From NCBI GenBank assembly GCA_036503065.1, contig DASXXM010000313.1, positions 1 to 33,946 on the forward strand: DNA of 33,946 nt, written 5' to 3'. The notes beneath the pieces were generated by a model. That model searched no databases. It had not been told where the DNA came from and saw only the letters and a list, made by a program, of their open reading frames with translations. Each line of letters starts with the position of its first letter. Positions within the stretch are counted from its first letter, which is position 1. This stretch comes from DATEPR01 sp036503065. GTDB lineage: Bacteria; Actinomycetota; Actinomycetes; Mycobacteriales; Pseudonocardiaceae. This document shows positions 23,963 to 31,388 of this stretch, piece by piece. A program made the translations under genes and the position numbers.

Positions 23963-25375
23963 ATGGTTGGCTCCAGTACCAATTCCGCCCTGCTCGTCCA
24001 GCTTCGGCGGGACGTGGGTATACCGCTGCACCGGCAGATCGAGGCGTCGATCCGGGACTCGATCCACGCCGGTGTGCTGGCGCGCGGTTCGCTGCTGCCG
24101 CCGACGCGGGTTCTCGCCGCCGAGTTGGGTATCTCGCGTGGCGTTGTCGTCGAGGCGTACCAGCAGCTCACGGCCGAGGGGTACCTGACCGGCCGGGTCG
24201 GCGGGCACACCGAGGTGGCGGCCGGCGCCACCCCGCGGCCGGCGCCGACGCGGCTGGCACGCCCGGTGCCCGCCCGCATCGACCTCAGCTACGGCCGGGC
24301 GGACGTGTCCAACTTTCCCAGGGCCGCCTGGCTGCGCTCGATCCGCCGCGCGCTGCGGGACGCGCCGAACGAGACCTTCGCCTACCTGACCGGCGGTGGC
24401 GTGCCGCAACTGCGGACCGCGATTTCCGACTACCTCAACCGGGTGCGCGGCACCATGGCCGAGCCGGACCGCATCGTCATCACCACCGGCTACGCGCAGG
24501 GGATCGGACTGCTGATCAGCGTGCTGGCCGCGAGCGGCGCGAAACGGATCGCCGTCGAGGACCCGTCCTCCGTGGACGACGCGCTGCCGATGGCCCGCGC
24601 GGCCGGCCTGGAGGTGGTCGGCGTGCCCGTGGATGCCGACGGCATCCGGGTCGACCTGCTGAGCGCTACCGGCGCGGACGCGGTTGTCCTCACGCCGTCG
24701 CACCAGTGGCCAACCGGGGCGGTGTTGTCACCGGAGAACCGGGCCGCCGTGCTGCGCTGGGCGATCGCGCGGGACGCCGTGGTGATCGAGGACGACTACG
24801 ACGCCGAGTACCGGTACGACCGGACGCCTGTCGGTGCGTTGCAAGGGCTTGCGCCGGAACACGTCGTGTATGCGGGGTCGGCCAGCAAGACGTTGGCGCC
24901 CGGGTTGCGCCTCGGCTGGTTCGTGTTGCCCGGCCGCTTGTACGGCGCGATGGCGGCTGCCAAGATCGCCGCCGATCGTGGGTCGCCCGCGTTGGAACAG
25001 TTGGCGTTGGCGGACTTCATCTCGGGTGGCGAGTTCGATCGGCACCTGCGTCGGATGCGACCTGTGTATCGGCGGCGGCGTGATGCCTTGCTGGCCGCAT
25101 TGGCGCAGCGGCTGCCCGCGCTGACGCCGACCGGCATTTCCGCCGGGCTGCACCTGGTTGCCCTGCTGCCGCCGGAGTGGGACGAGGCCGCGATCGTGGC
25201 CGCCGCCGCTCGTGCGGGAGTCAGCATCGACGGGCTCGGGCCGTATCGCATCACGCATCCGGGGCAGGGCGGCCTGATCTTCGGCTTCGCGACGGTCAAC
25301 GAACACGCCATCGCGGAAGGCGTCGACATCATCGCGCGAGTCCTGGAAGTCCCGCCGTGTTATTCGGCTCGGTAG
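23963..25375 (+). CDS. MocR-family regulator (GntR winged helix fused to aminotransferase fold)
   Basis: This 470-residue regulator joins an N-terminal GntR winged helix (about 14-83: PLHRQIEASIRDSIHAGVL, LPPTRVLAAELGISRGVVVEAYQQL) to a fold-type-I aminotransferase domain (about 107-470). PLP should attach to Lys309 in AGSASKTLAPGLRLGW. The co-substrate-site IEDDYDAEYRYDR (275-287) and PSHQWPTG (245-252) segments are intact. MocR proteins use PLP as an effector and control genes for PLP synthesis, amino acids or GABA; the target here cannot be told from the neighbours. The frame is open upstream to 23816, but the ATG at 23963 is chosen because TAACGT (23949-23954) lies 8 nt before it and the domain begins there. 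Confidence 0.92.
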   Translation: MVGSSTNSALLVQLRRDVGIPLHRQIEASIRDSIHAGVLARGSLLPPTRVLAAELGISRGVVVEAYQQLTAEGYLTGRVGGHTEVAAGATPRPAPTRLARPVPARIDLSYGRADVSNFPRAAWLRSIRRALRDAPNETFAYLTGGGVPQLRTAISDYLNRVRGTMAEPDRIVITTGYAQGIGLLISVLAASGAKRIAVEDPSSVDDALPMARAAGLEVVGVPVDADGIRVDLLSATGADAVVLTPSHQWPTGAVLSPENRAAVLRWAIARDAVVIEDDYDAEYRYDRTPVGALQGLAPEHVVYAGSASKTLAPGLRLGWFVLPGRLYGAMAAAKIAADRGSPALEQLALADFISGGEFDRHLRRMRPVYRRRRDALLAALAQRLPALTPTGISAGLHLVALLPPEWDEAAIVAAAARAGVSIDGLGPYRITHPGQGGLIFGFATVNEHAIAEGVDIIARVLEVPPCYSAR

Positions 25376-25530
25376 CTCCTCCGGAGGTGGACGGCGTCGA
25401 CAGTCGTCCGCCGACGCCCGATCCGGACTACGCCCAGCGACGGATCAGGTCTACGGCAGTGTTGGACTGTCGACGTAGGACCGGTGCGTCGCCTTGGTCG
25501 GGGTGAGGCGATGGGCAAGGATCTGTTGTC

Positions 25531-26391
25531 ATGACTGAGGGTAATCCAACGTTCGTGCTGGTAACCGGCTCGGGGGCGACCTCGTTTCTGTGGAACCCGG
25601 TGGTCGGCGAGATCGTGCTGCGTGGGCATCGTGCCCTGCCCGTCGAGTTGCCTGGCCACGGGTTCGACACGGTGTTCCCGGCCGGCTACGGCAGCCAGCA
25701 GGACCTCGCGCTTTTCGTCCGCTCACCCTCACCTGTGGCGGGGTTGACCCTCGATGACTACGCCGAGCACACCCTCGGCATCGTGCGGCGAGCCGCCAAG
25801 CACGGCCCTGTTGTTCTGGTGGGCCACAGCCTCGGTGGCAGCACCGTGACCCGGGTCGCCAACGCCTCCCCCGACCTGCTGGCCCGCGTGGTCTACCTCA
25901 GCGCCTACTGCTGCGTGGACGCACCGACCGTGGTCGCCTACGCGCCCACCGCGCCGGTACCGGACAGCCCGCTGGCGCGGGCGCGGCGGATGGTGTTCCT
26001 CGGCGATCCCCGGCATACCGGGGTGACCCGGACCAATCCCCGCACCGCAGAGCCCGACGTGCTCGCCGTCCAGCATGCCCTGCTCATGGCGGACCTCGAT
26101 GCGGCACATGTGCCGACGGTGCTCGCCTACGCCACCCAGCCCGACGAGCCGCTGCAGGTCGTGCTCGCCGATGCCCGCGTGAACCCCGAGACGTGGGGGC
26201 AGGTGCCGCGTACCTATATCCGCACCGATCAGGACGAGGTCGTCCCGGTCGAGGTGCAGGACCGCATGATCACCGAAGCCGACCGCCTCACCCCCACGAA
26301 CCCCTTCACCGTGCACACCATCGCCGCAAGCCACTTCGCCCCGATCACCCGCGCCACCGAGGTCGCCGACATCCTCACCACCACCCGATAG
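25531..26391 (+). CDS. Alpha/beta hydrolase
   Basis: This 286-residue soluble hydrolase has the nucleophile elbow GHSLGG (98-103, Ser100) after VVLVGHS, an N-terminal FVLVTGSGATSFLW oxyanion strand, LRGHRALPVELPGHG, and a C-terminal His268 in AASHFAP. The Asp of the triad is probably in YIRTDQDEVVP. It resembles the esterase/methylesterase-like group with PGHG and a long cap (about 128-200). AAGGAT lies about 11 nt before the ATG. The gap of 155 bp from mocR contains only a short palindrome (CCTCCGGAGG, 25378-25387), so cotranscription is possible but unproven. The substrate is unknown. Confidence 0.86.
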   Translation: MTEGNPTFVLVTGSGATSFLWNPVVGEIVLRGHRALPVELPGHGFDTVFPAGYGSQQDLALFVRSPSPVAGLTLDDYAEHTLGIVRRAAKHGPVVLVGHSLGGSTVTRVANASPDLLARVVYLSAYCCVDAPTVVAYAPTAPVPDSPLARARRMVFLGDPRHTGVTRTNPRTAEPDVLAVQHALLMADLDAAHVPTVLAYATQPDEPLQVVLADARVNPETWGQVPRTYIRTDQDEVVPVEVQDRMITEADRLTPTNPFTVHTIAASHFAPITRATEVADILTTTR

Positions 26392-26458
26392 CAGTTGGGC
26401 CGCCCAATGTCCGGGGGAGTTCGGTGTCGGCTGCGGAGACAAACGCCACCCAAGCCCG

Positions 26459-28042
26459 CTAGCCCGCCCCGGCGCCGCCCGCCCAGACGTAGCGGGTGTC
26501 CCGGGGTGACCGGCCGGGCAGCATCCCGACGATGTCCCGCCGAGCCGCCGCCAGATGATCCAGCAACCGATGCACGACATCGGCATCGGCCACATGCCCG
26601 GCCGCGTCGGCGATGGCATAGGCGGTCATCGGCTCGCCGGCCTTGGCCAGATGCGCCAGGACCTCCTCCTGCAGCGCCAGGACCGGAAGCGCGGTGTACT
26701 TGTCGATCCCGGTCTGGTGATACGCGTTGACGTCGATCAACTCGGCGTACACACCGACCGCGCGCTCGTAGAGCGCGACCAGCGCCCCCAGCGACCGCTC
26801 ACCGTAGTCCGGCAGCATGAGCACGATCGTCGGCCTGCCACGCTCCCGCAACGCGGCGGCCGAACCGAGCAGGCCGCCGAACAGGTGGTCAGCCAGGTTG
26901 GTACCGGGTTCGGTATCGGTGGGGTCGGGAACCGCGCCACGATGGGTGCCGATGAACGTCACGAAGAAATCGGTCCGGCCGTCGCGTAGCTGTTGCATGT
27001 AGGTGTGCTGGTCGGTGACACCCTTGTAGCCGTACACGGTCAGTCCCTGCCGCACGGTCCGGCCGGTCCGGTCGACGGCCTTGCCGACCGACTCCATCAC
27101 CAACTGCTGTATCCAGCGCGGCAGCACCGTGAGCCGGTCCCGGTAGGGCAGGACCACCATGTTCCGGTCGCCGCGCCCGTTGCCCAGCCAGTGCCATGCC
27201 AACGCCAACAGCGCGGCCGGGTTGTCCCGGACCGACCGGACGCGCGTGATCGCGTCCATCGCCGACGCGCCCGCCAGGAACTCGCGCGCATCGGCGCCGG
27301 CGAGTGCCGCCGGCAGCAGGGCGGCCTGCGAGGTCACCGACGTCAGCCCGCCGACCCACTCCCACAGCGGAAAGGTGGCCAGCCAACCGGCTCTCCTGGC
27401 GTGCCGGTCCAGTTCGGTGCCGGCCACGGTGGTGGCGACGGCGTGCGACGCGAAGTCGACGCCCGCGTGCGCGTAGGCCCGTTCCAGTTCGAGCATCACC
27501 TGCCACGGCGTCGGCGTGATCCCGGACTTCGACACCACGGACACCAGGGTTTCGGCCGGGCCGCCGGGTAGTTCGGCGAGTACCCGGTGCACGTCGTCCG
27601 GGTCGGCGTTGTCCAGTACCTGGACGGCAAGGCCACCGGGTCGGCCGCGCCACGCGTCGCACAGCAACTGGGGTCCGGTGGCCGAACCGCCGATGCCGAC
27701 GTGCACCACGGTGCGAAACCGCCGTTCCCGCCGCACCCGCGCGACGAACGCGTCCAGCGCCGCCCAACTGTCCTCGATCTCGGCGGCCAGCCGCGGATCC
27801 GGCGCCAGCGCTGGCGTGCGCAGCCAGTAATGCCCGACCCTGCGCCGGTCGTCCACATTGTCGATTCGGCCGGTTTCCAGCCAGGTCAACTCGGCGAGCA
27901 CGCGATCGGTGCGCGCCGACATCGCGTCCAGGTGGCCGTCGGGGAAGCCCACGTTGCTCAGGTCGAGTGACAGGCCGGTGCCCGCGTCCGCGAAGTGATA
28001 CTCACAGTATCGGTCCCACCACGACTCGCCCACACCGGCCAT
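26459..28042 (-). CDS. pgi: Glucose-6-phosphate isomerase, atypical with C-terminal extension
   Basis: This 527-residue enzyme should interconvert glucose 6-phosphate and fructose 6-phosphate in the cytosol. The phosphate-binding HVGIGGSATGP (114-124) and VVSKSGITP (169-177) match the SIS domains. Catalytic-region motifs are MESVGK (316-321, Glu317), DQHTYMQQLRDG (344-355, His346) and NAYHQTGIDKYTA (439-451). The order and spacing match GPI. Residues about 455-527 form an extra helical tail (LQEEVLAHLAKAGEPMTAYAIADAA, VVHRLLDHLAAARRDIV) that looks like a winged helix and is not part of classical GPI. The ATG at 28042 follows GGGGGAG by 8 nt; a GTG at 28045 is directly upstream. The gene lies downstream of, and in line with, the PstB-like gene but 135 bp away. 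Confidence 0.9.
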   Translation of the reverse strand: MAGVGESWWDRYCEYHFADAGTGLSLDLSNVGFPDGHLDAMSARTDRVLAELTWLETGRIDNVDDRRRVGHYWLRTPALAPDPRLAAEIEDSWAALDAFVARVRRERRFRTVVHVGIGGSATGPQLLCDAWRGRPGGLAVQVLDNADPDDVHRVLAELPGGPAETLVSVVSKSGITPTPWQVMLELERAYAHAGVDFASHAVATTVAGTELDRHARRAGWLATFPLWEWVGGLTSVTSQAALLPAALAGADAREFLAGASAMDAITRVRSVRDNPAALLALAWHWLGNGRGDRNMVVLPYRDRLTVLPRWIQQLVMESVGKAVDRTGRTVRQGLTVYGYKGVTDQHTYMQQLRDGRTDFFVTFIGTHRGAVPDPTDTEPGTNLADHLFGGLLGSAAALRERGRPTIVLMLPDYGERSLGALVALYERAVGVYAELIDVNAYHQTGIDKYTALPVLALQEEVLAHLAKAGEPMTAYAIADAAGHVADADVVHRLLDHLAAARRDIVGMLPGRSPRDTRYVWAGGAGAG

Positions 28043-28177
28043 CACGGCTGCTCCCCCATCCGACGACCGACAACGTAAGCGCGAATTTTTCGACTCTACG
28101 CCGATCGCGAAGCACCAGTCATCGTCCGAACGCGTTAAACCGTACCGACCCCCGATCTACTGTCCACAAAGGATTCG

Positions 28178-28999
28178 TCAGCCGAAGCGGCCGTTGACGT
28201 AGTCGGCCGTGCGCGGGTCCTGCGGGCTGTCGAACATGGCGTCGGTCGGGCCGTGCTCCACGATGTGGCCCGGGGTGCCCTGTTCGGCCAGGAAGAAGGC
28301 GCACCGGTTGGACACCCGGGCCGCCTGCTGCATGTTGTGGGTGACGATCACGATCGTCACCTCGGTGACCAGTTCGGCGATGGTCTCCTCGATCACCCTG
28401 GTCGACGTGGGGTCCAGCGCCGAGCACGGCTCGTCCATCAGCAGCACGCGCGGCCGGATCGCCAGGGACCTCGCGATGCACAGGCGCTGCTGCTGCCCAC
28501 CGGACAGGGCGCCGCCGGGCTGGCGCAGCCGGTCGCGGACCTCGCGCCACAGTCCCGCCCTGGTCAGGCATTCCGCGACCAGTTCGTCCCTGGTGTTCCG
28601 ATTGGCCTTCTGGCCGGTCAGCTTCAGGCCGGCGACCACGTTGTCGTAGATCGACATCGCGGGGAACGGGTTGGGCTTCTGGAACACCATGCCGATCTGG
28701 CGGCGCGCGTCGGTGAGCCTGCGGGACGGGTCGTAGATGTCCGTGCCGTCCAGCAGCACCTCGCCGGCCAGCGCCGCGGACGGGATCAGCTCGTGCATCC
28801 GGTTGAGGATTCGAAGGAACGTCGACTTGCCGCAGCCGGACGGGCCGATCAGCGCGGTGACCTCGCCCGCCGCCATGTCCAGTGACACCCGGTCCAGCAC
28901 CTGGTGATCCCCGAACCAGGCGGAGAGTTCGCGCGCCTCCAGGCCGGCCAGTGGCGTCACGGGCTCCTGCACGAGCGTGCTGTCGATCTGTGTGCTCAC
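28178..28999 (-). CDS. PstB-like phosphate ABC transporter ATPase
   Basis: This 273-residue ATPase matches PstB throughout: Walker A GPSGCGKS (52-59), Q-loop VFQKPNPFP (105-113), signature LSGGQQQRLCIARSLA (165-180), Walker B LLMDEPCSALDP (186-197) and His221 in VTHNMQQAARVSN. It should drive a PstSCAB-type importer. However, no PstC or PstA permease is in the window; the gene is the last of a cluster with sortase-fold and WxL-like genes, 38 bp after the sortase-fold gene. The frame is open back to 29194, but the GTG at 28999, with AAGGACA about 7-13 nt before it, gives the normal N-terminus. It could serve a permease elsewhere, or move substrate for the surface complex. Confidence 0.9.
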   Translation of the reverse strand: MSTQIDSTLVQEPVTPLAGLEARELSAWFGDHQVLDRVSLDMAAGEVTALIGPSGCGKSTFLRILNRMHELIPSAALAGEVLLDGTDIYDPSRRLTDARRQIGMVFQKPNPFPAMSIYDNVVAGLKLTGQKANRNTRDELVAECLTRAGLWREVRDRLRQPGGALSGGQQQRLCIARSLAIRPRVLLMDEPCSALDPTSTRVIEETIAELVTEVTIVIVTHNMQQAARVSNRCAFFLAEQGTPGHIVEHGPTDAMFDSPQDPRTADYVNGRFG

Positions 29000-29037
29000 G
29001 GCGGATGTCCTTGTCAGCTCGGGCCGGGTTCTGGAGT

Positions 29038-29931
29038 TCACATCAGGTTCAGCAGCAGGCGGGACGCCTGGTCGGCCAGTGAGAGGCCGAGAAAGCCGAG
29101 CACCGGCACGGCCACGATCCACACCTGCCACCGACCCCACCTGGTGCGAGCCCAGGTGATCAGGCCGGCGCCCAGTAGCAGGGCCTGGCCCCACAGCACC
29201 AGCGGAATCCAGGCCGACGGGTCGACGGCGAGCGCCTGTTCCGCAAGGGGCAGCGTGGCCGCCGACAGCACCGGGGGAGCGGTTGGCTGGGTCGGTGAGA
29301 CCAGGTCGGCGTCGACGTGCAGCACGCCGGAGGGCCAGAACGGGATGCCGTCCGCGGTGGCCAGGATCAGCCTGCCGTGACCGGCGGCGACCGGCGGCGG
29401 CTCCCGGTCACCGGCCCGACGCAGGTCGATGACCTGGAACGTGGACGTGCCCTGACCTGTGGTGACCGCGATCTGGTCGCCGGGGCTGAGCTGGTCGAGC
29501 CGGCCGAACGGTCCGCCGTACGTGAGCGCCCGGCCCATGATCTCCGACGTGCCGGCCTGGCCGGGCAGCGGCGTGTCGCGCAGGTGCCCCGGCCCGCCCT
29601 GCAGCACGGCGCCGCTGGTGCCGTCGAAGACCACGTTCCGCAGGCCGATCGCCGGGATGCTCAGCACGGCGACCGAGGTGCCCGGGGTGAGCAGCGCCTT
29701 CGGATCGGTCGGCTGGGTCGGGCCGACCGGTGCCGTCGCCTGCGCGAGCTGGGTGCGGAAGTCGGCGTAGGCGGTGTGCTGGGTCCGGTCGTAGTGCAAC
29801 TGGGCGACCAGTCCGATGTAGAGGGTGAAGCCGAGCAGGGTCGCGGACAGGATCAGCAGTGTCGTGCCGATCATCTGGCGGACCGGCCAACCTGTGGGGG
29901 CTTCAGCCGGTGGCAGGGTTTCCGTGCTCAC
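29038..29931 (-). CDS. Sortase-fold membrane protein lacking catalytic residues
   Basis: This 297-residue protein has an N-terminal span (about 20-43), a sortase-like domain (about 85-212) and two C-terminal spans (about 240-260 and 268-290). Class E-like landmarks are plain: VLSIPAIGLRNVVFDG, GGPGHLRDTPLPGQAG, LTYGGPFGRLDQLSPGDQI. But the catalytic His of the GHR motif is replaced (MGRALTYG, Arg134), the Cys of the TLxTC strand reads ILATADG (Ala193), and the Arg of the following RLVV strand is absent (SGVLHVDADL). It should therefore not be a transpeptidase. It starts with GTG overlapping the LAFTG gene's stop (GTGA). A scaffold or binding role for the peptide or the WxL proteins is inferred. 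Confidence 0.85.
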   Translation of the reverse strand: MSTETLPPAEAPTGWPVRQMIGTTLLILSATLLGFTLYIGLVAQLHYDRTQHTAYADFRTQLAQATAPVGPTQPTDPKALLTPGTSVAVLSIPAIGLRNVVFDGTSGAVLQGGPGHLRDTPLPGQAGTSEIMGRALTYGGPFGRLDQLSPGDQIAVTTGQGTSTFQVIDLRRAGDREPPPVAAGHGRLILATADGIPFWPSGVLHVDADLVSPTQPTAPPVLSAATLPLAEQALAVDPSAWIPLVLWGQALLLGAGLITWARTRWGRWQVWIVAVPVLGFLGLSLADQASRLLLNLM

Positions 29932-30203
29932 TGGTGTCTCCGCCGTCTGGCGGTCACCGTGAGCCCGACGCCCAGAGCGATCAGCACCGCGGCGCCGGCC
30001 GCGGGTCCGAGCAGGTAGGCGCCGGTGAAGGCGAGGCCGCCGGAGCCGGAGCCCGGACCGGAACTGGTGTCGGACGGCGGTGCGGTCGTGCTCGGGATGA
30101 CGACGTTGACCGTCTCCCCGCCGCTGCCACCGTCGGCGTACGCGGGCGTCGGGCCCAACAGCACGACCAGCCCGGCGAGCACGATCGCCACGGTGACCCT
30201 CAT
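29928..30203 (-). CDS. Small surface peptide with LAFTG sorting-like signal
   Basis: This 91-residue precursor has a signal peptide (about 1-23, ending AYA-D), a Gly/Ser/Thr/Pro-rich mature part of about 33 residues, then a cell-wall-sorting-like signal. The signal comprises LAFTG (57-61), a hydrophobic span (about 62-84) and the basic tail ARRRRHQ. LAxTG is the motif class E sortases of actinomycetes recognise. The adjacent sortase-fold protein lacks the catalytic residues, so the peptide may remain a double-ended membrane protein, or be processed by a sortase elsewhere. The ATG overlaps the stop of the upstream DUF916-like gene (ATGA), and its own stop overlaps the sortase-fold start. Tight coupling suggests defined stoichiometry. 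Confidence 0.82.
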   Translation of the reverse strand: MRVTVAIVLAGLVVLLGPTPAYADGGSGGETVNVVIPSTTAPPSDTSSGPGSGSGGLAFTGAYLLGPAAGAAVLIALGVGLTVTARRRRHQ

Positions 30204-31237
30204 ACGGTTTCCCCTACCGCCTCGCGCCTGCCCTGCTCGACCGCGGCGGCCAGCAGGTCCGACCGGTGCCGACGACGGCCGCGCAGCCACCAGCGCACGC
30301 CGAACGCGGCCGCCACCAACAGGATCAGCAGTGCCAGCTGCGCCCACGGCGTCGCCCAGATGCTCACCGAGTAGGCACCGGCGGCCGGCGGCACGGTCAG
30401 GTGCGGGCTGCCCGGCACCTCGACCGGCGTGACCTTGACACGCACGTCCAGCGGCCCGGCCGGGAACACACCGGACAGGTGCGCGACGACCCGAACCGAG
30501 TCACCGGGCAGCACCTGCGGCAGCGAGGCCGGGTGCACGGTGGCCAGCGGGATGCCGAACAGGCCCGTGACCGTGACCTCCTGGTTGCCCGACAGCCGGA
30601 CGTTGCCGGTGTTGTGCACGGTGTAGGACACGGTCGTGTCGCCACCGCCGAACGGGTTCACCGTGCCGTGGAAACCATTGGTGCTGGCCGATTCCACGCT
30701 CAGGGCCGGGTGCAGCGGGCCGGCCACCCGCAGGTACACCGCGACGCCGACCCGGTCCTCCCTGGCGAACTTGCCGCCCTGCAGGGCCTCGGAGACCGAC
30801 GCGACCACACCGCCGACGTGGTCGCCGGGTGTCGCGTTGGCCGGCACGGTCAGCGTGATCGGCTCGTTCACCCTGGCCCGTGGCGGCACGGTCACCTGGG
30901 CGCGCGCGGTGTGCAGCCAGGCGCCGACGTCGACCGGTTTCTGCTTGGCCGGTGCCAGGCCGATCGAGCCGGCCGAGGTGGTGACGCCGTCGGACGCGTA
31001 CACGCTGAACGTCACCGGCTGGGTGCTGTAGTTGGTGATGCCGACGAAGTCATGCACCAGGGTGCCCGGCCTGACGTCCGTGTAGGTGTAGTGGGTCCGG
31101 CCGTCCGGACCGTTCTGTGTGGACGGTGAGACCGCCCAACTGATGTTCACCGGATCCGCGGCTGCGATGCTGGTGAGGCCCACTGTGCCGATGATGCCGA
31201 CGAGGCAGGCGGTCACCGCGATGCGGAGTCTGTGCAT
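30200..31237 (-). CDS. WxL-interacting-protein-like membrane protein (DUF916/DUF3324-like)
   Basis: This 345-residue protein has a signal peptide (1-27, ending IAAA-D), two beta-sandwich domains and a membrane anchor (297-317) with a basic cytosolic tail (RGRRRHR). The first domain (about 30-175: YTDVRPGTLVHDFVGITNYSTQPVTFSVYASDG, VTVPPRARVNEPITLTVPANATPGDHVGGV) matches DUF916, the peptidoglycan-binding part of WxL-interacting proteins. The second (about 178-285: VSYTVHNTGNVRLSGNQEVTV) matches the DUF3324 host-binding part. In Firmicutes such proteins hold WxL proteins at the surface. A strong site (GGGAGGG) precedes the start. The neighbouring WxL-like protein is the obvious partner. Confidence 0.85.
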   Translation of the reverse strand: MHRLRIAVTACLVGIIGTVGLTSIAAADPVNISWAVSPSTQNGPDGRTHYTYTDVRPGTLVHDFVGITNYSTQPVTFSVYASDGVTTSAGSIGLAPAKQKPVDVGAWLHTARAQVTVPPRARVNEPITLTVPANATPGDHVGGVVASVSEALQGGKFAREDRVGVAVYLRVAGPLHPALSVESASTNGFHGTVNPFGGGDTTVSYTVHNTGNVRLSGNQEVTVTGLFGIPLATVHPASLPQVLPGDSVRVVAHLSGVFPAGPLDVRVKVTPVEVPGSPHLTVPPAAGAYSVSIWATPWAQLALLILLVAAAFGVRWWLRGRRRHRSDLLAAAVEQGRREAVGETV

Positions 31238-31263
31238 GGAACCCTCCCGTTGAGACGGCAGTG

Positions 31264-31382
31264 CCGGCCACCGAGGTGGCCGGTCTCGTTACGCCGCAAT
31301 GGGGAAGACCGGTCGGCCGCACTTTGTGCGGTCGACCTGCCTTCCCCGATCGCGTTGGTTTCCTTTCAAGCAAAGGAGAACC
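31264..31382 (-). other. Three hairpins in the gap between the WxL-like and WxIP-like genes
   Basis: In transcription order: GGTT-x-CCTTT with AAAGG-xx-AACC (31357-31382); a 47-nt structure at 31301-31347 in which GGGGAAG/CTTCCCC, GGTCG/CGACC and CCGCAC/GTGCGG stack around a 3-nt loop; and CCGGCCACC/GGTGGCCGG (31264-31283) with a 2-nt loop. None has a U-tract. They could weaken read-through or protect the upstream message from decay, so that the two secreted proteins are made in excess over the membrane partners. Confidence 0.6.
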
Positions 31383-31388
31383 GGTTGG

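Noticed and set aside
26395..26407. TTGGG/CCCAA hairpin after the alpha/beta hydrolase as a terminator
   Set aside because: Five base pairs around three bases is too weak to claim, although its place between convergent genes is suitable.
28150..28170. CTGTCCACA as a DnaA box or replication origin
   Set aside because: A single 8/9 match without neighbours or dnaA/dnaN genes is not evidence of an origin.
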